Part shown: positions 17,771 through 30,927 of the stretch, piece by piece | Layout of the letters: each line of letters opens with the position of its first letter | How positions within the stretch are numbered: the first letter of the stretch is position 1 | Source of the DNA: Cristatella mucedo | Taxonomy: Eukaryota; Bryozoa; Phylactolaemata; Cristatellidae | DNA: 64,000 nt | Direction of reading: 5' to 3' | Assembly: GCA_009760855.2 (NCBI GenBank) | Contig: WPIO01000009.1 | Span: forward strand, 4,745,001-4,809,000 | The notes under the pieces: generated by a model | Told to the model about the DNA's origin: nothing | The model's database searches: none | The model's input: the letters and a program-made list of their open reading frames with translations, nothing else | Made by a program: the position numbers and the translations under genes

Positions 17771-19899
17771 AGCAGGCGGCCGATGACGGCTCAAGCAGCT
17801 GACAACCAGCCTTATACCGTTAAGTAAGGCAGGAGTCGAACACAAATCCGACTCAGTTAACCTAGATAAAACAGCGCGTAAACAATGGCAAACATTACCT
17901 GAAGTTCTAATTAGTATTTAAGAGGGAGACCTGCGGCATTCAGCTGATCGAACATAAACCTAAAAACTTTTTTGTAATACGGCTCTCAATGTTACCACGC
18001 CCTCTGCACATTCAGTGCTTTCAAATGAGTTGCTTGCAGTAAAGCAGTATCCTCCACTGGTTTCGTGTCCGCTACCCCAACTTTGCCGATCCTACCAAGT
18101 TATGTTTCGATTTAGCCGATCGTACCAAGTTATTTTTTCGCCCTCCCACCCTGCACGGCCTGGTTTGAAGTTAAAAAAGATAGCTTGCAGCAACTGCTGG
18201 TAAAATTGGGCCATCTTCAAGGTCTGGGACCATACTGCTCTCTCAAATCAGCCCACATAAGCCTCAGCTAGTACTCAGAAACAAACCCTTCGTTCCGTGA
18301 CATTGAATTAATAAGCCAGCGTGCTTCAATCATCTCCATAATTTGAATGCAGCCATCTTTGGTGTCAAAAGAGTAATTATGAAAAGGCCAACAGTAAAAC
18401 TCTCACGGAATGAGGAGGCTAGGCTGGTCTTCCAGTCATCAGATGCAGATCGAGGCTACAAACGGAATTTCGTCACGACTACCTGAAGTATTTCTCACCT
18501 TGGCCAGGCCCGAAGCCTGATCAACCGTCTACAGTTTGGTCGGGTAGCCTAACTAAGATGCGGTTGATCTACCAAAGCACCCTCGAGCGCCCACATTCAT
18601 TGCAAATAGCTTACTTCTCCACTCTCGCACTTGTTAACTAAATCTACGTCGCTGAACATCCTTTCAGGTGTCACGTACATGTTTTCTTCCCACGTCACCA
18701 GGTCACCAGCTCAGCAAGAATCTAATAGCCGGGGAAATCTGCCACACTGGTACTGCCGCCTCGGCCTCTATTCGGTTGACAGACCGTACGTGGCAATTGC
18801 TCGAAGTCACTCTCCAGCTACCCGGCTAATCTCTCTCCCATTTGGAACGCTACAGCCACAGAGTGCTCGAGTACTATCTTAGAAGGCATTTAATATGCAA
18901 ACTAAAGTTGCCCGGCAGGTTGACGCTTTTGTGGCGAAAAATCGCGGGAATTAAAATTACATTAAATTAAATCTGAAAATTGAAGACCATGCCTACAGCT
19001 GCACCAAGACTCAGCCGCAATGACTCGCCGACTGTCGCTAAACTGTCACTCAAGGACCGGCGAACGTCGAGCCTACACTCGAGACAACCGAGAATTGAGG
19101 CTGCATTTATCACTGTTAGGGAGCGGCGAATGGTGGCTGAAGGGAAGGATCAGAGTCGGGGTTCGAAGAACTAGCCGGGCAGTCTACTCCTTGGCGGCGG
19201 ATCAAATACTTCTCTGAGACAGCTGACAAATCAGGAACAGACTAAAAAAGCAACCTGGGTGCTTCTTCGTATAATTCATTTATAGACGCATTTCGTTGGA
19301 AGACCAGTTTGTTCGACTGCTAGTGTTGTGTGCTCCTGCTGCTTCTGCTATTACAAATAGTGCAGCAGCTGCATCGGCCACCGATGCATGTCCCACCAAA
19401 TTCAATGCTTGAATTCAGCAATCAGAGTACATGTTGTTGCTACCCTCATACGCAAATTCGTTATCTTCCCTGGTATTTTCTAATGACAAATTATCATAGC
19501 TGTATATTAGTAGTAGTAGTTTAGATATCACTAAAGGCAATCTTGGCGTCAGAAAACTTTGTGAGCCCACGCTTGGGCTGAATGCTAGTGAACCAATAGA
19601 CACATACAAAGTTATAGCTAAACAAAATGCGCCGCTGAGTTTATTCAATACTGTGCATGCATTTACGCGTGTATTGCATATCACTACCTGAAGTATCAGT
19701 CGCCATCTTGCCGTGCGACGGACGGACTTTTTCGCTTTAAATAATAGTAATACATGGATAACTTAAGCATATGCACACAGGAATGTGAGTGTGTGCTCGC
19801 GTGCAACTTCAAATTCCTTTGCGGGTTGTTGTAAAGCGCCTAAAAATTTGATGGATTAACGACCTAAATTTTGATTCGGGCTATTGGTTGTAACTGAGA
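17771..19899. other. No gene recognised
   Basis: Unique-looking sequence between the longest LINE-A and LINE-B copies. Only a short direct duplication near 18.1 kb was noted. Confidence 0.5.
18075..18145. repeat. About 33-bp direct duplication
   Basis: GCCGATCCTACCAAGTTATG and GCCGATCGTACCAAGTTATT in tandem. Confidence 0.7.
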
Positions 19900-21155
19900 G
19901 GAGTGACACGGGACCCATGATCGGTCTGGCAGACGAGGCGCTGCCGTTGTTTAAATCGTACTTGTCTGATCGTGTTCAATCCGTGTCGTGTGGGGGTCAG
20001 GTCTCACACACGAGACGTGTCACCTGTGGAGTCCTTCAAGTTTCCGCCCTCGGTCCCTTGCTGTTCTCCATTTCTACTCAACCCCTGGGCAAAGTTATTA
20101 AGGCCTCGGAATAGGATATCACTTTTATGCTGACAATACTCAGCTGTATTTTTCATTCAAACCGTCGGAATCCGCTGCAGCAACTAATAAACTGAATGCT
20201 GGCCTTGCCGACATTCAATCCTTGATGTCGGAAAATTTCTTGAAACTAGATGACGATTAAACCTAACTGCTGCTCATAGGACACCCTAAGTGTGGCTGGA
20301 TTAAAAGGCTTAGCTCTTCTAATCAGCGATGCTGTCGTGCGACCGCCACCACGTACTCGAAATGTAGGTGTCGTTTTTGATATCTGCCTAAATTTTAAAA
20401 GCTTCGTTCATAGGCTGTTTCTACAGCTAGCCATCACAGCGGATCCATATTTAAGATTAGTCTTCCATGGTGGCTTGCAAAAAATTTAACTCCTTAGTTC
20501 TTACTTAGCTAGATTATTGTAATTCCCTTTTTGCTGGGTTACCGAAAAAAAAGCCACTGGGCAGCTGGCTATGAATAAGGCTGCAAGGCTAGCTTGTAAA
20601 TTCCAGAGGTTTGACGATGTTGCTCCTTTGCTTAAAGAGCTTGGATGGCTGCCGGTTGATCAAAGGACACAGAGCAAAGTTCTAACGCTGACCCTCAAGG
20701 CCCGCCACGGCTTGGCTCCTCTATACTTAGCTGAACTGTTGCACCAGTTTCAGCCTCCTCGCTCCCTCAGGTCCTGTATGGACAATCAATTAGCTGTTTC
20801 ATTCCTCAGCTTAAGGACCGTTGGCGACAGCTTTGCTCTACAGGTCCTAGACTGTGGAACTCACTTCCACGATTCTTACGCAATGATAACTACTCTCCTG
20901 CTGCCGACTATGGCACATCCTTTCCAGCTGTCCTGAATGCTACTTTCATGTTACTCACTACCTCAACTGCTCGCCTGACTGCTATGCTTCCCACCTTCCT
21001 TTGTTTCGTGAGATGAAGTCTGTTGGCTACCGAATGTGTACCGAAGGCCGCTTAGTCTGTGAGTTCGCTATACAAAACTTCTACGTAACCTTCATGTGGT
21101 CTTTATGGCTTTGTGGAGTTACAGACGGATACACGTTACATTACATTACGGGATC
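19900..21155 (+). mobile_element. LINE-B, longest copy, degenerate RT and 3' end
   Basis: RT remnants are FKSYLSDRVQSVSCGGQVSH, GVLQVSALGPLLFS (decayed GVPQGSVLGP) and HFYADNTQLYFSF, where the catalytic ADD has become ADN. The C-terminal segment at 20571-20930 reads NKAARLACKFQRF...LLKELGWLPVDQRTQSK...HGLAPLYLAELL. The 3' end is GTGGAGTTACAGACGGATAC plus TTACATTACATTAC. Several frameshifts and stops are present. Confidence 0.85.
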
Positions 21156-21879
21156 GACCGTTACAAAGGCCATACTGCTTTCATATTTAAAATAATGTAT
21201 CGTTTGTATAGCACCCCTAAAGAACTAGAAGTTGTATCGCAAGCATAACCATCCAAGCTGATAGATACTAGGTAGTCCAAGTGAAGCATTTTATATATGA
21301 ACCAAGAGCCGGAAAGACAGTAAAGGCAAATATACTCAAAAAATAAATCAGTTAAATTTATTGACCACGGGGCAAATCGACCGTCAATAATTTGCCAAGC
21401 CACATTACATAGGCAGAAATCATTGCTGAACTCATGGGCGATTTGGCTATTTATCCTTAAAAATCAAACAATGAATACTGAAATGGTCATGCTAATAACA
21501 GCATGGCCTAGTCGTGGGTCACACAACGAGAGCAAAACCAATTCCTTTTATGACACCGATCCAAAGTTACGGTGATGTCCAGGTTGGTCCACTGCTCCCG
21601 ATCAATAGCGAATGGAATTCTCTCATTGGACTCCAGCATACGATCCAGGTAAGCCACTTATGCATAATATGAGTGTCGGCTTGCTAGAAGCTCCATGATT
21701 GATATATCCAGGACATCCATGGTAGTCCGGCCTTCTTCTTTATGTCCTCCAAAAGAAGCTGCGAATACTAATAAATAAACTATTCCGGCTCACGAGGCAG
21801 CAGAAAAGTAGCACTAAGTATCTACTGCATTTCCCTTCACTGCCATATCTTAAACACTCTACTGTCAAAGACAACTATA

Positions 21880-22102
21880 ATAGATAATAATAATAATAAT
21901 AATTCACTTGATAAAGCGCCCTCAGAGAACTCAATCTCTCTCTAGGCGCTTTACATTTGCTGTAAAGTGAAATGCAATTGAATGGTAAGTAAAATCATGC
22001 TTGAAAAACAAACGAGATGAATAATATGGTTAAGGGTGACATGCACAGGGTCAGCATGCAAATGTGGTTAGTGGCAGCATGCACAGTGTCAGCACGCCAT
22101 TG
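21880..22102 (-). mobile_element. LINE-A 3' end
   Basis: It carries (AAT)n, the hairpin tail and 3' UTR up to GTGTCAGCACGCC, where homology stops. Target flanks were not resolved. Confidence 0.88.
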
Positions 22103-22936
22103 AGTTACCGTTCCAATCAACTGCAAAGTATTACAAAGTATTAGATACACCAAGCAGTAAGCAAACATTGCAGCTCATTTTTAATGAGAGGATAGTAATT
22201 CTTACCTGCTAAGGGAACAGCTTAGAGCCCAGAAGGCACCCGCTCAGGAGGCATCGCTATAGCACCACAGGGGCCGCACAGCTTCAGCCTGTTGTGCTAA
22301 AAATAAAAACAAAAAGTGGGTACCGAACACTTCATCGCAAAACAGATTTCTAAAAGCAATAACTTTGTTAGAGTATCGTAGTACGTGCACTTCAGAAAAC
22401 TAGTGGTTTCGGTACTTGAATTCGGCTTTTTGACATAAAGAACTGATCACTTAACTGTCGACTAACAAGGTGAAGTAAATGTTACCATTAATGAATGTGC
22501 AACCCGATAAATATTTAGATGAACAAAAATAGCCCGTGCTTACAGTCTCACCTTGATCCCCTCTCCACGGCTCTGTTACAGGTGTCAAAGGAAAGGGTTC
22601 CTGTCTCTCAGTGGCAGTCACACAACTCACAGCATACACAACGAATTAGACTTTGCTACTGATCCCAGAAACAATAGCTCTACTCGGCTTACATTTAGAA
22701 GCCTTCCTTATAAGCAAGAAGCATGCTTCAATGTTCCTTGAACTTACCTACATAAACTGAGTAAAAGATTTCGCATCTGTCCAGAAGATACATTACTGCT
22801 ACTCATGATATGACAGCATTTATCAAGGACAATCCTGCTAAGTATCATGAGGCATTTCGTCTACTGCATTCCAGGACTGGACGACTCTGAGACGGCAAAG
22901 CACTCAGGCGAAAGACATAGTGGCAAAATTGGCATT

Positions 22937-23063
22937 TGTTTATCAAGCATGATATTACTCATCATTCGATTATATTTCCCTTTACAGCAAATTTAAAGCG
23001 CCTAGAAAGAGATTAAGTCCTCTCAGAGCGCTTTATCAAGTGCCTTGTTATTATTATTATTAT
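22937..23063 (+). mobile_element. LINE-A 3' tail
   Basis: It reads TTTATCAAGCATGATATTAC, then AAAGCGCCTAGAAAGAGATT, AGCGCTTTATCAAGTGC and (ATT)n. It is oriented opposite to the copy at 21.9 kb. Confidence 0.85.
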
Positions 23064-24064
23064 CTATCACTCAAAACTTACATAAACACCTTCGGAGGTA
23101 CTGAACTGGCCAACAGTTTGATCTATTAACAAGAAATACAGTTGGTCTGACGGGTCAAAAACGAAAATCACACCTACCTTCCTCATACCCATTTTCACCA
23201 ACCTCGTCTAGCAACCAAAAGCATTCTCGAAAAGTATGACATGCTAGTCCCTTACGACACTGGGATGGTGGTTTTGCATATGTTTCACATGGAGGTAAAT
23301 GTGCACAAGCTTTTTATAAGAATCAACGTAGAGGAACTCAACTTGAGTGATTTGGTAATCGGGGTTCGGTCCGAAGAGCGGGAAACGAAGACTGGTCCTC
23401 GTATGATCGATCGCAAGGGATCAGGATACTTAAGATAGATCGATCCTTTTTGGTGGTAACGCCATTCATACATCAGATCGCACCAGACAAGAAGAAATGG
23501 ACATTCAAAAACATCAACCTCGAAAAATGGAACACCGATCAAAAAAAGATGACTGAGGGTATATTGAGACCAATGGATGAACTATTTGGATATCCATAGC
23601 TGTTTGTTCTGGCAACGCATGATTATTGTTCTGTACGTATAGAACCTGTGTGCTAGGTTGGCCGACTTGCCCAGCCAAAGCCCTCTTTCATCCCAGAACA
23701 GCACTACTACTTTTAGGTACCACCTGGAGGGCCTCGAGGCCGAGGAGGGACTGTCACCCGTCGATCATTCGATCAGTAGCGAGCCAATCCAAAGCAATGC
23801 AATGATGACAGCGCTCGGAATTGCTGACGGTCAAGATTGTCTGCGGCACCCAGTCGAAGGCATTACCTTCCATTTGAACTTGCAATACCCATGGTCAGCA
23901 CCGGTGGCTTGGGTTGGCTGTCTGGTTCGCTGGCCTTGGCCTCCGGCAGGCACCAGCCTGTGCCTGTTTTCTGTATTGGTTGTGGCACTGTGGCCTCAAT
24001 TCCATTCATTGCTTACCTTTGCTCTCTGCTTGCCTGTCGGCTGAAGACTTAATTATAGTACGAT
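23064..24064. other. No gene recognised, left flank of the array
   Basis: Short open frames only; no homology to the array unit or to named repeats was seen. Confidence 0.5.
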
Positions 24065-24477
24065 AGCCCACACTAGTTGCTGCAGGGAACGTCACAGTGA
24101 ACGCTGCAAAATCATCGCAGCATCAACTGCCACACTCGCTCACTTTTAAGTGGATGCAATTGGAATTGCTCTCATGCATTCCGGAGGGACCAATATAACA
24201 TCGTGATATGCCTCAGAATAATCGATATGGCCTGGTAGGATGATACAAAGAGAATCTTGACCTCAGCATTGAAGAAGCTGCAGGCCTGAAAAGACGCTCG
24301 TGAGGCTTTGCACGAGTCAGAGCTGCACAGCGAACCCATTGAGGATTAAATAGACAAACCAAAACCTGTTCATATGGTCCTTGTGCAGCAAAAGCAGCGA
24401 CGACTTCAACCATACATCCTCTTCCAGTGGAGATAGCAATAAATGTATCAGGCGAAGGTGCCCATGGCTGAAATCCA

Positions 24478-25570
24478 TGTGTAAACAATAAATGGAATCA
24501 ACGTAATCAGATACAGATTCCTTTGCAAAAGTGCATCCACTCGGACTTTCCCAGTAACAATTGCTACAATTGTTAGCAACTTATGGACAATATGCCCGAA
24601 ATTTGCCTCGAGAAACGACCCCTCGTGAGGCTTCGCATGAGTCAGAACTGTACAGCGAACCAATTAATTACTTATTTCGGGAGGAAAAGCTCACCAGTCA
24701 TGTCAAAGTCGAGCTTCACGAGCCTCGACCACTTCAGAGAATTGTCTATTAACATTGGGACAAAAATCTCGGCTGCAGCAAATTTTGAACCATTGTTCAA
24801 TAATAATAATAATAATAATGCACTTGATAAAGCGCCCTCAGAGAACTCAAATCTCTCTCTGGGCGCTTTACATTTGCTGCAAAGGGAAATGCAATTGAAT
24901 GGTGAGCAATATCATGCTTGATAAACGAACAAAATGAATGCCATGGTAAGGGGCGACATGCACAAGGTCAGCATTCAAATGTGGTTAGTGGCAGCATGTT
25001 TGGTGTCAGCACGCATAAGCACATCAAGGACGAATCACAGAGACCCGCTAAATGCTGTCCTAAATAGGTGTGTTTTTAAGATCTTTTTAAATGCGGTCAT
25101 GTCAGGGGATATTCTGACGCAGGTCGGGAGGGAGTTCCAGGCTTTTGGGAGCGTACGAAAAGAGCGTACGAGCGTTCAAGAAATGCATGACTAAAGTAAG
25201 CTACGTGTTGAATCAACAAATGTGGCAAGTGACGTCGCCGAGGTCTGCAATCTCTGTGCAAACAACGAATAAAATCAACGTAATCAGTTAGGAGATTCCT
25301 TCGGAAAAGTATTCGGAATTTCTAAGTACGAATTTCTACGATAGTTAAGCAACTTCTAGGCAATATGCCCAACATTTTCCATAAACCTTATACAACTTTC
25401 CAAAAACCTCATACAACTCCTTAAAAAATGAGTGTTGCAGCCAGAATAGAGCCTATAGAAACGGCACCTTGAAAGGCTGTGCATGAGTTGGAACTGTACA
25501 GTGAACCCATTGAGGATCACTTATTTCGCAGGAAAAGCCCAAGTCGAACTTCATGAGGGACAAAATCATG
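24478..25570 (+). repeat. Older duplicated segments inside the array unit (shown for unit 1)
   Basis: Segments 24478-24735 and 25254-25570 are diverged copies of each other (ATCAACGTAATCAG, GATTCCTT, CAATATGCCC, GAACTGTACAG, TTATTTCG.AGGAAAAGC). A third short copy lies at 24295-24348. On the minus strand they encode variants of PQWVRC...TRAKPH. The LINE-A tail lies between the two long copies. The arrangement repeats in every unit. Confidence 0.7.
24799..25160 (-). mobile_element. LINE-A 3' fragment in array unit 1
   Basis: It begins (plus strand) with (AAT)n, then GCACTTGATAAAGCGCCCTC, the hairpin tail and 3' UTR, and reaches the C-terminal coding end (GGGAGGGAGTTCCAGGC). Confidence 0.9.
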
Positions 25571-25930
25571 GCACCGTACGAGGATGGACACTCAAAATTG
25601 GACGGCCCAAACCAGAGGCAAAGCTGCTGGCGGGAGTAGACCTGGGTGGCAGCCACCTGCCAACCCTGGTCTGGTACATGGGAGCCGAGTCTGACAAGCT
25701 TGTGTGTTGTCGCTAGAGAAGGTGGAGGCATTCTTGATAGTTCACCTGCAGTTGAACATGGTGGCTATGTGGCCTGATCGCATTCTCATCCAATTGCCCG
25801 TTCTAACAGCAGAGACGTGCATGGGTGCCAACTCAGCACCTTTTCCTCGTCATTCAAAGACTGAATAACTTGGGCAGCTCACTGGAAGCCGATTATAGAC
25901 CGGTCTAAAGTGAACCAATAGAAGGCTGCC

Positions 25931-26565
25931 ATGGAGCTTCACATGTCCAAGATGGACCGAGAGAAGGCTGCCATGGAACTTCAAATCGAAACCCTCAAAC
26001 GAGATAAGGCTGACGCTGCACCGATTAGAAAGGAAAGGGCAGAATTGCTACTGAGAGCCCTCACAGGGGACCTAGAAAGGACGACGGCGTGTTGGATGAC
26101 GATGTTCAAAAAAAAGTAGATCGCCGAAAATGGAATTATCGTACGACATTTTCGTGTCTGGAAGACGGCAGTGTTAACGAAGCCAAAAGTCAAGTCCTAC
26201 AGTGGTTTTATCCGGACTGGCTGTTTAAGTCAGAAGGCGGCGACATGGACGATCGTCTGCAGGCTCTGTACAGGCAGCAAAGAGGCGGAACCTCCGCTGC
26301 ACATCCTTTCTTCGTCGACGTTGACACTCCACAATTACTACGGCTAGCCAAATTGGCTAGGGGAGAACGTTGTAGGGAGGCATGGGACTTGTTAAGAGCT
26401 TGGAGGATGATGCGAGCAGATGTATAGAAAGATAAGGGTTTCACAGAACATGTAAATAAGCTAATTGGCCGAAGGGCTAATATCGAAGACTTGAGCTCGC
26501 TCAGCTTAGATGATGTTTCATTAGATCCTTCTGAACAAGATAAATTTCTTGATAAAGAGAAATAA
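25931..26565 (+). pseudogene. Unrecognised broken ORF in array unit 1
   Basis: Frame one starts MELHMSKMDREKAAMELQIE and is Lys/Glu-rich with heptad-like spacing, suggesting a coiled coil. It runs to 26119. The matching continuation is one base out of register and begins near 26080 (GVLDDDVQKKVDRRKW). It continues through QVLQWFYPDWLF and LLRLAKLARGERCREAWDLL to an in-frame TAG at 26425. Past the TAG the same frame stays open to TAA at 26565 (LIGRRANIEDLSSLSLDDVS). I do not recognise the family. The phasing looks like one former gene with a frameshift and a nonsense change. Confidence 0.45.
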
Positions 26566-27683
26566 AGAAGGCTCAAAAAGTGATTATTTTCCATTTTGAT
26601 TCAGTTTGTATGTCGTATTCATATAATAGTTGTTAAGAAGGCTGTTAAAAACGTGATTCCAACCAACAGTTAATAATAAGTATTGGCAAGGCAATTTTGT
26701 CTTTCGTGTCTGCTTCGGCAAACAATGGACCTGTTTCTTGCCTGGACTTGACTGTCAGTGCCTCCAGCGTATTTAAAATATTTCATAGCTGGCGGCGCTA
26801 GTAAGCTACCATACATTCTTGCATTGTTGTGACTGTTTCTTTATGCCATAGCACGATTTTCATTTCACAGAGCCTCTCATCACGCTTAGAGTAAGCTGTG
26901 CAAACATGCCTTACACTCATATCAATTCAAAACAAGACTGGATAACACAGCCCACACTAGTTGCTGCAGGGAACGTCACAGTGAACGCTGCAAAATCATC
27001 GCAGCATCAACTGCCACACTCGCTCACTTTTAAGTGGATGCAATTGGAATTGCTCTCATGCATTCCGGAGGGACCAATATAACATCGTGATATGCCTCAG
27101 AATAATCGATATGGCCTGGTAGGATGATACAAAGAGAATCTTGACCTCAGCATTGAAGAAGCTGCAGGCCTGAAAAGACGCTCGTGAGGCTTTGCACGAG
27201 TCAGAGCTGCACAGCGAACCCATTGAGGATTAAATAGACAAACCAAAACCTGTTCATATGGTCCTTGTGCAGCAAAAGCAGCGACGACTTCAACCATACA
27301 TCCTCTTCCAGTGGAGATAGCAATAAATGTATCAGGCGAAGGTGCCCATGGCTGAAATCCATGTGTAAACAATAAATGGAATCAACGTAATCAGATACAG
27401 ATTCCTTTGCAAAAGTGCATCCACTCGGACTTTCCCAGTAACAATTGCTACAATTGTTAGCAACTTATGGACAATATGCCCGAAATTTGCCTCGAGAAAC
27501 GACCCCTCGTGAGGCTTCGCATGAGTCAGAACTGTACAGCGAATCAATTAATTACTTATTTCGGGAGGAAAAGCTCACCAGTCATGTCAAAGTCGAGCTT
27601 CACGAGCCTCGACCACTTCAGAGAATTGTCTATTAACATTGGGACAAAAATCTCGGCTGCAGCAAATTTTGAACCATTGTTCA

Positions 27684-28044
27684 ATAATAACAATAATAAT
27701 AATGCACTTGATAAAGCGCCCTCAGAGAACTCAAATCTCTCTCTGGGCGCTTTACATTTGCTGCAAAGGGAAATGCAATTGAATGGTGAGCAATATCATG
27801 CTTGATAAACGAACAAAATGAATGCCATGGTAAGGGGCGACATGCACAAGGTCAGCATTCAAATGTGGTTAGTGGCAGCATGTTTGGTGTCAGCACGTAT
27901 AAGCACATCAAGGACGAATCACAGAGACCCGCTAAATGCTGTCCTAAATAGGTGTGTTTTTAAGATCTTTTTAAATGCGGTCATGTCAGGGGATATTCTG
28001 ACGCAGGTCGGGAGGGAGTTCCAGGCTTTTGGGAGCGTACGAAA
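27684..28044 (-). mobile_element. LINE-A 3' fragment in array unit 2
   Basis: It is the same fragment as in unit 1; the (AAT)n tail carries a C interruption. Confidence 0.9.
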
Positions 28045-28814
28045 AGAGCGTACGAGCGTTCAAGAAATGCATGACTAAAGTAAGCTACGTGTTGAATCAA
28101 CAAATGTGGCAAGTGACGTCGCCGAGGTCTGCAATCTCTGTGCAAACAACGAATAAAATCAACGTAATCAGTTAGGAGATTCCTTCGGAAAAGTATTCGG
28201 AATTTCTAAGTACGAATTTCTACGATAGTTAAGCAACTTCTAGGCAATATGCCCAACATTTTCCATAAACCTTATACAACTTTCCAAAAACCTCATACAA
28301 CTCCTTAAAAAATGAGTGTTGCAGCCAGAATAGAGCCTATAGAAACGGCACCTTGAAAGGCTGTGCATGAGTTGGAACTGTACAGTGAACCCATTGAGGA
28401 TCACTTATTTCGCAGGAAAAGCCCAAGTCGAACTTCATGAGGGACAAAATCATGGCACCGTACGAGGATGGACACTCAAAATTGGACGGCCCAAACCAGA
28501 GGCAAAGCTGCTGGCGGGAGTAGACCTGGGTGGCAGCCACCTGCCAACCCTGGTCTGGTACATGGGAGCCGAGTCTGACAAGCTTGTGTGTTGTCGCTAG
28601 AGAAGGTGGAGGCATTCTTGATAGTTCACCTGCAGTTGAACATGGTGGCTATGTGGCCTGATCGCATTCTCATCCAATTGCCCGTTCTAACAGCAGAGAC
28701 GTGCATGGGTGCCAACTCAGCACCTTTTCCTCGTCATTCAAAGACTGAATAACTTGGGCAGCTCACTGGAAGCCGATTATAGACCGGTCTAAAGTGAACC
28801 AATAGAAGGCTGCC

Positions 28815-29446
28815 ATGGAGCTTCACATGTCCAAGATGGACCGAGAGAAGGCTGCCATGGAACTTCAAATCGAAACCCTCAAACGAGATAAGGCTGACGC
28901 TGCACCGATTAGAAAGGAAAGGGCAGAATTGCTACTGAGAGCCCTCACAGGGGACCTAGAAAGGACGGCGTGTTGGATGACGATGTTCAAAAAAAAGTAG
29001 ATCGCCGAAAATGGAATTATCGTACGACATTTTCGTGTCTGGAAGACGGCAGTGTTAACGAAGCCAAAAGTCAAGTCCTACAGTGGTTTTATCCGGACTG
29101 GCTGTTTAAGTCAGAAGGCGGCGACATGGACGATCGTCTGCAGGCTCTGTACAGGCAGCAAAGAGGCGGAACCTCCGCTGCACATCCTTTCTTCGTCGAC
29201 GTTGACACTCCACAATTACTACGGCTAGCCAAATTGGCTAGGGGAGAACGTTGTAGGGAGGCATGGGACTTGTTAAGAGCTTGGAGGATGATGCGAGCAG
29301 ATGTATAGAAAGATAAGGGTTTCACAGAACATGTAAATAAGCTAATTGGCCGAAGGGCTAATATCGAAGACTTGAGCTCGCTCAGCTTAGATGATGTTTC
29401 ATTAGATCCTTCTGAACAAGATAAATTTCTTGATAAAGAGAAATAA
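28815..29446 (+). pseudogene. Unrecognised broken ORF in array unit 2
   Basis: It has the same frame layout as unit 1 with the same frameshift and the same in-frame TAG, but lacks the extra ACG triplet. Function unknown. Confidence 0.45.
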
Positions 29447-30566
29447 AGAAGGCTCAAAAAGTGATTATTTTCCATTTTGATTCAGTTTGTATGTCGTATT
29501 CATATAATAGTTGTTAAGAAGGCTGTTAAAAACGTGATTCCAACCAACAGTTAATAATAAGTATTGGCAAGGCAATTTTGTCTTTCGTGTCTGCTTCGGC
29601 AAACAATGGACCTGTTTTCTTGCCTGGACTTGACTGTCAGTGCCTCCAGCGTATTTAAAATATTTCATAGCTGGCGGCGCTAGTAAGCTACCATACATTC
29701 TTGCATTGTTGTGACTGTTTCTTTATGCCATAGCACGATTTTCATTTCACAGAGCCTCTCATCACGCTTAGAGTAAGCTGTGCAAACATGCCTTACACTC
29801 ATATCAATTCAAAACAAGACTGGGATAACACAGCCCACACTAGTTGCTGCAGGGAACGTCACAGTGAACGCTGCAAAATCATCGCAGCATCAACTGCCAC
29901 ACTCGCTCACTTTTAAGTGGATGCAATTGGAATTGCTCTCATGCATTCCGGAGGGACCAATATAACATCGTGATATGCCTCAGAATAATCGATATGGCCT
30001 GGTAGGATGATACAAAGAGAATCTTGACCTCAGCATTGAAGAAGCTGCAGGCCTGAAAAGACGCTCGTGAGGCTTTGCACGAGTCAGAGCTGCACAGCGA
30101 ACCCATTGAGGATTAAATAGACAAACCAAAACCTGTTCATATGGTCCTTGTGCAGCAAAAGCAGCGACGACTTCAACCATACATCCTCTTCCAGTGGAGA
30201 TAGCAATAAATGTATCAGGCGAAGGTGCCCATGGCTGAAATCCATGTGTAAACAATAAATGGAATCAACGTAATCAGATACAGATTCCTTTGCAAAAGTG
30301 CATCCACTCGGACTTTCCCAGTAACAATTGCTACAATTGTTAGCAACTTATGGACAATATGCCCGAAATTTGCCTCGAGAAACGACCCCTCGTGAGGCTT
30401 CGCATGAGTCAGAACTGTACAGCGAACCAATTAATTACTTATTTCGGGAGGAAAAGCTCACCAGTCATGTCAAAGTCGAGCTTCACGAGCCTCGACCACT
30501 TCAGAGAATTGTCTATTAACATTGGGACAAAAATCTCGGCTGCAGCAAATTTTGAACCATTGTTCA

Positions 30567-30927
30567 ATAATAATAATAATAATAATGCACTTGATAAAGC
30601 GCCCTCAGAGAACTCAAATCTCTCTCTGGGCGCTTTACATTTGCTGCAAAGGGAAATGCAATTGAATGGTGAGCAATATCATGCTTGATAAACGAACAAA
30701 ATGAATGCCATGGTAAGGGGCGACATGCACAAGGTCAGCATTCAAATGTGGTTAGTGGCAGCATGTTTGGTGTCAGCACGCATAAGCACATCAAGGACGA
30801 ATCACAGAGACCCGCTAAATGCTGTCCTAAATAGGTGTGTTTTTAAGATCTTTTTAAATGCGGTCATGTCAGGGGATATTCTGACGCAGGTCGGGAGGGA
30901 GTTCCAGGCTTTTGGGAGCGTACGAAA
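30567..30927 (-). mobile_element. LINE-A 3' fragment in array unit 3
   Basis: It is the same fragment and breakpoints as in unit 1. Confidence 0.9.

Larger units (their letters stand above)
24065..26948 (+). repeat. Array unit 1
   Basis: Homology with the other units begins at AGCCCACACTAG. This unit alone has an extra ACG triplet near 26088, in the broken frame. Left of 24065 the sequence is unrelated. Confidence 0.95.
26949..29831 (+). repeat. Array unit 2
   Basis: The unit is full length. Private changes include GCGAATCAATT near 27541, an interrupted (AAT)n at 27682, and one extra T in the TTTTC run near 29615. Confidence 0.95.

Noticed and set aside
26208-26594. 128-codon minus-strand ORF repeated in array units
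   Set aside because: Antisense of the plus-strand frame, which has the more protein-like composition; no motif on the minus strand.
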